Positions 1 through 12,100 of a DNA stretch of 47,053 nt are shown here, piece after piece. The notes under the pieces were generated by a model, which did no database searches, had not been told where the DNA came from, and saw nothing but the letters and a program-made list of their open reading frames with translations. A program made the position numbers and the translations under genes. The DNA lies in the NCBI GenBank assembly GCA_002633005.1, contig NMRA01000691.1, forward strand, positions 126,001-173,053, given 5' to 3'. The stretch comes from Phoronis australis. Taxonomy: Eukaryota > Phoronida > Phoronidae. Every line of letters starts with the position of its first letter. Position 1 is the stretch's first letter.

Positions 1-106
1 ACGAGTTCAGGACATGTTTCGCTCAGTTCAGCTTAACATCAACAACCCTCACTTCCTTATCATGCAGGGCCGCATTACCAAGGTGTTGAACATGAAGCCT
101 CCAGAG
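1..106 (+). CDS. SMC2: SMC2 exon a (residues 1-35 of visible part)
   Basis: Reading frame starts at base 2; base 1 completes an earlier codon. Encodes the end of the N-terminal head, with [18 protein letters not shown] typical of SMC2. Ends in phase 0 at CCAGAG|GTAAAG. Confidence 0.95.
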
Positions 107-3100
107 GTAAAGGGCTGTGATCATTACTGAGCTCATAGTTGTAAACCATAGAATGGTCAAGTGGGCTTGAAAATTCTGTCATGATTAGTGAATAAGAAAT
201 TTTCAATGTAACATGGAAGTACAGTCATTTAGAGCCTTGATGGATTTAAATTATTTATTTTTTAGCTTTGTGCATAAGAGTATTGGTGCGCATGGAACTA
301 TATGCACTTGACTCGACCAATCAAAGCACTGTAAAGATGTCCAGCACCTAGTACCTCCTCTACTCACCTCATTTCTACATACATTTTCACTGATCCGAAC
401 ATGATTGAAATGTAAACTTTACTATGATTGTGCTGTAGGCACTGTATGAAGCAAATAGTTTTGCTATACCTTGACCTGCACGCAATTGGTGATACTGTAG
501 ATATTTCTTGTTATCAACAGCTTTAGAGTTGTGTACTTGTTTCGTGCACTGGTGATTAGTAAAAGGATATCTTATTATTGATTGCTTTAAGTACACAGCT
601 CTCAAACAGGGGAATGGTAATCGTTCGGGTTAACGCCCTGGGCGGTTAAATTGGCGAACCCAAAAAATCGGGGGTGGGCGGTTAACCAGACATGGGCGCT
701 TAAACGTGAAATTTCAAGAAATCGGGGGGGGGGGCGGTTAACTGAACAAGGGCGCTTATTACGACCGGCAACCGCCCTGGGCGGTTAATCCTACCTTATG
801 ATCTGAGTCACCACACGTACTAAGCCACATACTGGGATCGCCTAACACTTTGAAAAGAACTTTATCGCCACCAAGTGCGTACTCTGCGCACTCTAATTAA
901 CAAATAGTTTCGAAAATGAAGAGTGTGGTCAAACTCCGAACGCTTGCATAGAAAGTTTGCTACATAATATGGCGCCTCAGGTGAGACCGATTATTGCGAA
1001 TTATGCTCATTATCTCACTATACTTCGCAGACGTTGAACATGTTCACCTGCGTAGCAGACGGTAGCTGTGCTGTCGTTTTAACCCAGTTGTGGTCACGTG
1101 CTGACCCATTTTTCCTGTGATCAGTGCACTCCCATAATAAACAACTTAACTGACGGTCACGTAGACAAGGACTACCAGCAGTTCCGAATTTCAGTTCAAA
1201 ATTATTTCGAGATAACAGAATGTACTCCTGGTCTGAATGGTCAAAAAGCATAAAAATGTATAATCAATCACGAAATCGGGTTCAACTATTCAGTTGCCAT
1301 GCACTGTGACGAGAGTACTCGAAAGACGGGGATCTCGATAACCCGGCAATTACACTCACCAAAATATAAAGAATTTATCAACTTTTCGCGGTTTATGGGA
1401 ATTCTTCAAAATCCCGAGAGCTTACAACCTAAAGCGCATTGAGAGGGTTGGCAAAAGCAATGTCACATTTCTCTGACCTGGTTATTTCGAATGCATCTTT
1501 TATATAGTGCACTGTAGTCGATAACTCAGTGCGGCAGAGATTGTGGCTGAAAGTGGAGGTGTAGACGCCAGCGCGGTTCCTAAAGTTTGCGAACATGAGA
1601 AGAAAAGAAAGTGACAAAGTGTTCAAGTATTACATTTTGAAGTTAATCGATGACCCGTTACAATAATTTGTTACTGGTATCATAATTCACATTGCTAAAC
1701 CGCGGTCTCTGAGGCCGTCGTTGCACTCAATGTTATCATCGATCTTAATCTAAAAGGTCGGGGATTCGCGTTTCCTATTAGCACAGGGCGGTAATCACCA
1801 ATCGTCAAAAGTAGGGGATGGGCGGTTAACCGAGCAGTGGGCGGTTAATTGGAAATCTTCAAAAATAGCAGGGGGGCGGTTAACCGAGCAGTGGGCGGTT
1901 AAATCGAAATTCACCTAAAGTAGGGGGTGGGCGGTTAACTGAGCATGGGCGTTAACCCGAACGATTACGGTAAACAAGCTGGCATGCTCTTTCTGCTGTT
2001 TTTCCCTCCAGATGCTCAATCAGGAAAGAGGCTGTTTTTCAGTTTCAGTTTCATTTGTCACTGGGACTTGATTGACAGTCCATGTAATGGCATTGACAAG
2101 TGATCTCAAGATGCACACCTCCATTTTAGATTTTGTCCATGATTGAGGAGGCTGCAGGCACAAGACTGTACGAGAGTAAAAAGGAATCTGCACAGAAAAC
2201 AATAGAAAAGAAAGATGCCAAACTGAAGGAGATTGACACGGTATAGTTATGAATTAAAACACTGACACTCATCTGTGTTTCCTTGTCATTGAAAGGTCAT
2301 CCATGGTTTACTGTAGAAGCTTGCTGTACAGACACATCTTAAATGCTCATTAGTCCTACAGTGTTTGACTCGACAGTCATTTGGTGGAAAACTTCACCCC
2401 TTACAAAGTCCTGTGCATCAACTTGAAAACCCCCGACTTATATGTGGCAGTTCTTGCATTTTCCCTAGCCACTCATAGGTGTAACTGAGACAGCACCAAC
2501 AAGGAATGCAGTTATTGCATGCACCATCTTAAAAATTAATGTCATTCGTGTCTTAACTGGTGCATCTCTGTAACTGCCAATCTCCATCGTACTTCCATTT
2601 GAAACTCAACTCCCACATCAATGTGATACAATCCTCATGTTAGACTGTTGAATCTTCACAGATTCTGAAAGAAGAGATCACACCGACGCTGACCAAGCTA
2701 AAGGAAGAGCGATCATCTTATCTTGAATATCAGAAAGTGATCAGAGAACTTGAGCACCTGAATAAGCTGTACATAGCTTATCAATTTGTGTGCGCTGAGG
2801 TGGGTATTTGAGTGGAATCAGTAATGTTGCATACTATACTAATTACATTGCCGCCAAGCATTTCTACTTGGGAGGAGGTGTGTTCAATATTCTGACTATG
2901 GAAAATCCTTAATTTTGAGATTCTGAAACTCTTAAAAAGGTGGAGTTTGTAACTTAAAGCTTTTGGCTTTTATTTACTGGTGTAATGATTGAGTACCAGT
3001 GGCCTTGAGAGTTCTTTTATTTCCAGATGATGTTCTTATTGTTTTGATCTCAGATATTTTGTTCACTTCAAGTCTATAGGTCTGCTGCTTTACTTGTCAG

Positions 3101-6100
3101 TTCATGAAATATTGGGAAAATTGATTCAGCATGGTCGCTTTACATTGCGCACCCTTTGGTGTCATGCATCTGTCTTTGATGTGCAGTATAACCTTCAAAA
3201 CGACGACATGTCTGCATTGCTTGTACCAATATCCGTGAAAATTTCAGACTAATTCATAGACAATTTCTTTTATCTACTTTCTGGAATTTCACGGTTGTGG
3301 TAAACTTTCACAGGTTGTGGTAAACTTTCACAGGTTCCCCTTTTTGGCTTGTACCTCCTGTACTATTTTTTATTCGAAGTTCCTAGTATTTAATACTTCT
3401 TCCTAGTTTTTGTCCCTGAAGTGTCATGTCCTTTTTGGAACACAGTCATTTAGACCACCATAGGCAGGTATGGACACAGGCAGCTGTCTTCACGCAGACG
3501 CGTAACATTTGTCCTTCACACTTGGTGATGATTCATCAAGAGCAAAGCTATAACTTCCCATCTTTTCCCTGGAAGGGCTCTCCCATAGGACTCCGACTGC
3601 TTGGTTGGGATGTGTTGCCATGTTGGAATATGAAATATCTGAAGTGACAAACGGGCAAACTTTTGGACAAACAGAATATTAGGAGTGTGGTAATGACCAG
3701 TTTGCCCCCTCTCGAGCCAACTACGTACTGATATAGGGTGAAATCTTTGGTCACTGTCGACAAAAGCTACTGTCTTAAAGTCTGTTCTTGGCTTACTCTG
3801 CTTTATTTTTTGCATCACAGTTACCAATTTTGTTTAACCATTATCATGACCTAAGCAAGGTCAGTCAACTGGCCAAGTAACCTATACAGCGAGACTACGA
3901 TTAGCTGCAGCTGCGTGCGGTTCGTGAGTGCACTTACCCCGGGACACTTGTGGTTTTCAATCAGAAATTTGGAGAGCCCTGTATGCTGTTTAGATATGTG
4001 AGCATGGGCATTCCACAGTTCAGTTTCCTGTACATTTCTCGGTTATTAACCATATGGCTGTGATTAGAAGTTTGAGAGATATTTGCAGTTTTATGTAAGA
4101 GTAGACCCATAGAAAAAAACAAAAGGTTGCCACTTTGAAATTTCACAGGTTTATTTACACAAAGGCTATGATGAAGATATACATGAGGTGACAATCTTCA
4201 TTAAATTCTGAACAACCTTCATGCTGCCTACTTTTCAGTGAAAATGACATTTCCCCTTCAAATTTCCAATTTAAAAATGTTAGGTCATTAATTTTGGTGA
4301 CCTTCATAAAAGCCCAGTGTACAGCAGTAGTGGTGAAGCTCTCAGGGAAAGTAGTCTGAATAGAGGCTCAGCAGGATAAGGGTTAAAAGTTGTCTTACTA
4401 TTTTGCCAGAAACTGTTTGAAAGCCTTTACTATAAATTTGATGAAGGTTTCATTTCATTCTCTTCTGTTTTACATCTACTAATTGTGAAGAACGAGATGT
4501 TGTCATCGTTTTTGTCCATACAAATAATGGTTGCACAGCATGTTACACTGTTTTCTCTCTACTGCAGGAAGTCAAACACAAGTCTGCAGAGGAGTTGGTG
4601 GAGATGCAGTCAGCTATGAAGAGGTTGCATGATCGTGGTGCCGAAATTGAGAAGGAAGTGACAGAACTAAGCAAACTTATCCAAGAGCTGGAGAGCAAGA
4701 GAGACGAGGTGATTGTCAGGGCGTTGTTTTTTCCTGATGTAGATGACATCACTGGGGTCATTATTTCCGTCCACCTTAACACACTCCCGCTGGTTTACTT
4801 TTAAAAGATAGCTGTTGCTAAGCTGGCATTTTCGCACGAGTCAAAGCTTAAAACCAGACACCACTTTGCTAATTACAGGCAATGGTTTTCGTTTAAGTCA
4901 CCTCATTCTCAGTGAGTTCATACACTTGAATTGGCACAAATTGTTTTAAACTCCATTTATATAAAAATTAAGGTTTATAACTTGTTAGTATTCAAGTATT
5001 CAGTGGTTATGTCATAAATGTTTTTTAGCAGAAGCTGGCCTACATTTTGAGTACAGTTTGGATTTCTTCATTGCGACAATAAGTCACCCCATCATACACG
5101 GGTTTCCTAATGCTGCCATTGTAAACGATGTCGAAAGTTTCAACGCTGTTATTTTTCTTTCCTTTATGAAACTCAAAAAGCTTATATCATGGACTTGTAC
5201 AAAATCTTTTGAAAATTGATTGAAGGAATCGTTACGACCTCAAACTTTTCCTTTTAGAATTAATCAAGTATCATTCTGATCTTTTAATTCAAAGTTTTCC
5301 ATATGACTAGATGATGTGCTTTTTGTGTAGCAACGGAAGTGGCTTAACATTCAGGCATGAGGGTTCACTCGGATATCCCTCTGCGTGTGACATGGTCTCA
5401 ATGGTGGCGAGTTCAGCAAATCGTAAACTTCATTCAACATGTTGATATTGTTCACAAGTCCAGTATTTGCTACTCAATTCATCAAATTTTGTGGTCTGAA
5501 GAACAACTTTGATATTTGTGAAGATAACTATGACTATTTCGCGATATATATATGGACTCGAGTGTTTCGAGGTTATATTCCTGCTTGATGTTGAGCACCA
5601 CGCAGCAATTCAGCCAGTAGTGTAACTTAAAACATGACAAATTTTTCGGGAAATATCCAATATTGAGCACGGATCAGCTGATTATTTTTCTGAATGTTTT
5701 GTCTTGCAACAATATTTGACTAATAACACAAGTTGAAATATTACCTTTCTGAATCACATTGTTGATCAGATGAATCATAAGCCTGCTCTCTTGAATATTA
5801 TTACCATGTCTGACCAATCCAATGAAGAACAGCATCAATGCCTGCAATGTCATTACCATCTTTATCCAATCACAGGAGGCTGGTGGTGTCATGATGCAGC
5901 TAGAAGAGAACCTGAATGAAGTGAAGAAGAAGGACGCACTTGCTCAGAGCTCTGTTGATCACAAGCGGCAGGCTGTCAAGGCGGAGCAAAAGAAAAAAAA
6001 GGAAGTGCTTAAGCAACAGACAGATGTAAGTTACGTCATGTTTTTCTGAAAATAAAAATTGAGAAAAATCAGTGTTTTCCATGAGTTCCGAAAAGATCGT

Positions 6101-9100
6101 GGTGTCGAATGGTCTTAGTGGGATGCAAAGTCCGTTGTCGTACACGAGTATGGGAAACAGGATCCAGCCATTGCCTGGACTATGGAAGGAGTGTGGTGGT
6201 GAATGGTTGCAGTGGATGGGGAACTCGGTGTCTCAATGAAAAGTCATTGTGTGGTCTCACTCCAGGGCCATCAATCTCTCAATTTTGGAACTGAATATTG
6301 GGCTCATGACCACTGTGAAAATCATTTAAAAATCTCGCAAAATTATCCTCGTCAGGCCCAAAAATTTCCCTCAAGTTATTGAAAATTTTCCCTCAATGTT
6401 TGACTCACTTGTTACTCATGCAGGTGACAATTTGAAACAGCACTAAGTATTGTTTTGGCTACTTGAGGTCTAGTATGTGGGCTAGTGAAAGGGGTGCGGG
6501 TGCTATTGATGCTGACCAGGGGCAGAATTTTGCCCTCGTCCAAAATCCCGTCTCGCAAGGCACAGTCACTTCCCCTCAGATGAACATGTTCCCTGGTAGT
6601 GTATGGAAAGTTTTGTATTATTCTGTCATATTTCAATCACCGATTTAAGTTGTGTTATGAAGCAGACACACCAAGACAGGGCTTCAGACTACTCGTTAAA
6701 ATTGAATTCTCCAGCTCTGGGCATGTACATAGAACTTAGGCTAGCACTAGACTTTTAAAGGCATTAGCCAAAATTACTAATGCTTCTGGAAACTTAGCCA
6801 TTTTCAAAAATTATATGCCAAATACTTTCTGTTTTCTCAACCCTTGCAATTGATAAAAATGCAGTAACTCCGACCAAACTTTTTATTTTTCATGTTGTGC
6901 ACAGGTCCTTTTTATAATGTACTAGAAGATGACGCTTACCTGAAGAAAAATACAAATGAGCATTCCAAGGTCAACCTAATAAGTTGTAATGGATGTCATC
7001 CAACATGGGTTTTATAATGATCTAAGAAGTGTGGGCTCAGGTTCCCCCCTATACCCGAGTTACTTCGTGAGTACGCTGGCCACATGGGCATTTAAATGAT
7101 GTTGACCTTAAAAAATTGGGCAGGAATTCCCCCCTATCCCTGTGTTATGGTGAGGTTACCCCGGTCATGTGGGCATTTTGATAAGCAAGACATTTTGGTC
7201 CAAAAATGTTTACGTAACTTGTGGCTAGCAAAATAACGCCAAGTCGTCCAAGAATAGGTAACATAAAACTAGCATTCCAGCATATATTTGATAACAAAAC
7301 TCATTAACCGCTTGACATTTACTTTACCTTGCTTTCTTTCGGTTGCCAAAATGCAAACACGTCCCAGTCTCTCCATAACTTTTTACACTTGCGACATTTA
7401 GCGAGCTGACAAGGTATGACATGGTATGACAAGGTATGACATGGTATGACAAGGTATGACATGGTATGACAAGGTATGACATGTGACGCATTTTGATTTA
7501 AAAATAGATAACACACTCGTTCTTCTCAGTGTTGTCCATCAAATTCATTAAATAAAATTGTGAATTCTACAAACATCAACTATACCTTTGCTCCTGACAG
7601 GACACAAATACTCTGAAGACTAAGGAGAAAGAGTTGGCGAAGTTGAAGGAGCATATCAGTAAATTTGAGGAGCAGAGCAAGGCAGATGAGCAGAGTCTGG
7701 CCTTGGCCAAGAAACACTACCAGGCGGTCAGTGCTGGACTGTCCAGCAACACAGATGGAGAGGATGCGACTCTTAATGATCAGTTGATGGGTAAGATTAT
7801 GGAGAAACTGGTTGTGATACGTATTTGTGAGATGACCAGTTGATGGGTAAGATTTGTTGAGAGACTGAATGCAATACATGTTTGTGACTCAATTTCTTTG
7901 TGTACATTAAGTAGATACACAGTGTTGTCACACCACTTGACCTAGTAGTTACAATTTCTAACAATACCTATTACTCAGGGCTTGGAATTTTCCGCGGAAA
8001 CGCAGATTTCCGCTTTTTTCAAATGTTCTGTCCGCGCATATCCGCGTAAAAAAATCGGATTTGATATAAAATTTCCGTGGCAAATTCCTTTCTTACCGCG
8101 GCGTTGCAGACGATGTTCACCTCGAAAAGCGGAAGTTGCTCTTTATGTTTCGGAGGAACGTAAATTGTCAACATTGCCGGGGCATCTGGGATAGCGTGGT
8201 GGGATTTTCAATGGCGTTTCAAGTTATTGTAAACCGTGGCATCAAATACTACGGCTCTGCAGCCAAAAATGTGTGGGTTGGGAGTGGACGGACGAGCTAA
8301 AGGGACGCAGACGCATGCTACTGATGGTGGTAAGTTTTTTTTTTTAGTCCTCCCGATTTTTGTCGGGGAAAGGTTCACATCAACCATTTCAAGGCTGGGT
8401 AGCGTGCATGATTTGGGCCATAAAAGTTTCCGCGTTTTTTGTCATTGGTCATTCCAAGTCCTGATTACTAAAGCAGTGGTGGTTCTTCTGTGGTCTCTGT
8501 CGAGTTAGTGTGTTTTGTTATGCTGTTTTTGTGTTGTACACTATTTCAAGTTGTAAGATAATGCACTTGTGGTAAGTGGGTAATTGTGTTTGAAGTCAAT
8601 TGCAAACACAATAACTGCATCTCCTATCTCTAAAGTGTTCTGTGATGCTGTTGTCGTCATAGTAAGTTCTCACCCTTAATTAAAAAAATTTCAGATGTTT
8701 GTATCAGAATTTTCACCCATGGACTAACTCTGTAATAGGCATTGGTAAAAATAGGCCTTTTACTGGGGTGATGAGTGAGGCACGTGATAGTTGTTAGGCA
8801 TTCATATGTTATTGCAGCTCAGTATACTGTGACAGTTTCCAAGTGAAATCCCTGCTATATTTGTTTACTCTAGTTGACAATTGAATACATAGTTGAGCAA
8901 ATAATGCAACTCACCTTTTTCAATTTTCTTTTTTTCAGCTGCAAAAGATGAGATCAGTAATGTTGAAACAGAGACGCAACAAGCACAACTCAAGTAAGTT
9001 TTCCTCATGATTTCTGTTTTGCTGTGATGCGAACACAAGATAAGCATCTATTGTGTGCTTGATTACATTATGATTTACAAGGACGAGTGTTTAGTCCAAG

Positions 9101-12100
9101 TCGGCACTTGAAGATTCAAGATTTCGAGTTAGATGTCAGCTTGTAGCTAGTGTGCATTACAGTGTATCTTTATCAAAGTGTTTACTGCCATACCACTGCT
9201 TCATTTAAGTATTCATTGGACGAGAAAACGTTGTACACAACTCTGTGTTGGAGCTCATTGCAAACCTTGTCTCTGAAAGGGCTTGTGTGGTCTTCATAAA
9301 AGATGTGTTACCATAATGATTATTAATTGATTGTGTGACTGTAAAATGACAGGCTGAAGCATGAGTCTCAGGAGATCAAGCGTAAACAGTCGGAGCTGAA
9401 GAAGACAGAGCAAGGCTACAAGAAGGACGAGTCAAACTATGAAGCTGCCAAGGCAAGTCTGGCTAAGGTTGAGGCGGAGATGAAACGTCTTGGTTATGAA
9501 GACGGGCAGCAGGAGGCTCTGGAAGGTCGTCGTCGAGAGTTGGGACAGCAGGTCAAACGACTGAAGGAAAAGTTAGACACACTAGAAGCCAGGTGAGTGT
9601 GGGGTCGAAGGGGTACAGTACGTGTGATGACAGTTAATGACCAGTTATGATAGGTCGTTCTAGCTACTCTGAGGGTGAATTCTGCTTGCACTCGGTTGTC
9701 ATTGGTTGGAAATTTGGGTTGCGCTCAGTCGTAGGAGTGGGAATTATCAGTCACTTCATGTGAATAGTTTGTTATGTAAAATGAAAACTAAAATCAATTT
9801 GCTTAAGTATTTTGATGCCATAATTAATATGGGAGTTGTTTCCACATGCTTACTTTTTGTTCTTTATTACAGATTTCCACAGCTGCAGTTTGATTACAAG
9901 GACCCAGAGAAGAACTTTGATCGCAGCAAAGTTCATGGTTTGGTTGCTAAATTGTGCAAGGTCAAGGATGTCTCTTCTGCTACGGCACTGGAGGTCGCTG
10001 CCGGGAATAAGGTAAAAATCCACATGCCTTTAGCCCTTCGGTGTGCCCTTTGGTGTCAACTGATTTCCTTCAATAGAATTTAATGGGTGATAGACCCGAT
10101 CCTGTGGAAAACCAAATGTAGATTCAGATCGCTTATGGTCTCGTCTTATTTGTACTGAGACTACAAGTTATGTCTAGGCAGAACCAACATTTGTATTGGT
10201 TGAGACTTGACTCATTAAGTTGCATGTCATGGCAGACTAGTTGTTGTCTTGAGGTCAATATGCAATCAGTGAATTTCAGGGATTCAGTGTAACCGCATTC
10301 AACTGATACAAGGGAGAAGAATGTGATGACGTTGGTTTGGAAGAGCAAATACACCTGTGAACACAGTTGTTGTTTGCAACAACGGATCATAGTTGTTGTT
10401 TGCAACACCGTATCATAGTTTAGAGTAGCTTTAATAGTGAATAAAGTGACACCTCAACTTGAAGAGTCTCGTCTCATGCAATAAACAACTGTTAGTTCTT
10501 ACCAAGCCCTGGAATTGCCTCTAATATGACTAAGCAACAACTTGGAACCAATTTCATAACAATAAGCGGTCTAAACCTAGGTTGTTTTTTATGATGGGAG
10601 TTTGGTTCATTGGCAATTCCTTGATGCAGTAGTTTAAGTTGTGCAGTGCAGCACAGCTGAACGTGTTTATGACATGTTGGTTAGTTGAGGTACGAAGTTC
10701 ATGATTTTTTTAAACGCAGGTTATTGCAGTACAGAAAGATCTCGATGTAGTTTACCCAAAGTTCTATTTTCTTGAGCAGTCAACTCACTGCTGTCTTCGT
10801 TATTGTTATCTTTTCACATTTTACTTATGTCTACAGCTTTACAATGTGGTCGTGGACACAGAAGTTACTGGTAAGAAGTTACTCCAAAAGGGGGAGCTGA
10901 AGAGGCGCTTCACTATCATTCCACTGAACAAGATATCGGCAAAGAGTATTGATGCGGGAGTGGTCAAACACGCTGAGCAACTGGTATGATAAAGCTTTAG
11001 TTTGCTATATTTCTATTACGTCATTTGTAGTGTATCCTGAAAAAGCCATTTTGTTTCCTTGAGTTTTACATGTAAGCAATCTTTTAATCGCTAATAAATG
11101 TATTGTGTCGTGTGACTATTTGGTCAGATATAACTCCTATGTAAATGTTACTACCACTAAAAAGGTGATAATTTAATTTGTAAAAAGCAATCTTAGCATG
11201 GCGTTATACAAGTGCAGTTGCATGGGACCGCACAATTAGTGAGTTTAGTGAGTTTCTCCAAGTGATTGTTGTGAGTATACTCAGGCTGGTTACTTGTCTA
11301 TGGAATCTTCACTTCGTTGACTGAAGAGTCCCTGTAACATTTGTCAAGTGTATAAAGCCGTTCTGGTAATATTACTGTAAAAAAGTAATGTTCTCATGTT
11401 CGCACAATTGGTATTTTTATTGTTATCAAGTTTCTTGTAACCAGTAATCTGCACTAAAATTGTAAAAAAAAGTTAGTGTTTTTCCCTTTTTCACACTATT
11501 GCTATATTTATTGTTATCAAGTAATCTGCACAAATAGCATCTGACAGTGACCCTGTTGTAAGGCAGCCCTAACTCTGGGTTTCTGTGCTAACAGGTTGGC
11601 AAGGATAACGTACACACAGCTCTCTCCCTGGTTGGCTATGAGAAAGACTTGCAGAAGGCCATGGAGTTTGTTTTTGGCTCCAGCTTTGTGTGTAAGGACA
11701 TGGACGTGGCTAAGAAGGTGACCTTCAACGACAAGGTCATGAAGAAGTCAGTCACTCTGGGAGGTGACTCCTTCGACCCCGCTGGGACACTGTCTGGGGG
11801 TGAGTCGCGAGACCTCAGAATAGCTGTGATGATAGCGATAATTATTAAAATAGTAGTTGATATGGGCTTACCCAGTCATTCTTCTAAGTTTGAATTTTGC
11901 TAGCTACCAGAAGTATTATGCAATGTTGATGAGGCATCTTCTACCACCAGGTGGAGATTTCATCTTCAAACTCCTGTACAAACATGGGTTAAGTACTGTG
12001 AAACCTGCATAATGAGTCACATTCTTGCATGTCTGTCACAAAATTCAGTCTTTGTTCTGATTCATACACTCTACCTATCATTCGAGTCAGATTCTTTTGG

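Noticed and set aside
617-1968. G-rich runs as telomere-like sequence
   Set aside because: The repeated word is GGGCGGTTAA, not TTAGGG, and it is bounded by inverted ends typical of a transposon.
7319-7516. 65-residue minus-strand ORF with repeated [10 protein letters not shown]
   Set aside because: It is the translation of the 10-bp minisatellite.
9706-10083. 125-residue open frame taken as a separate gene
   Set aside because: Its second half is SMC2 exon i in frame; the first half is intron read-in before a good acceptor.
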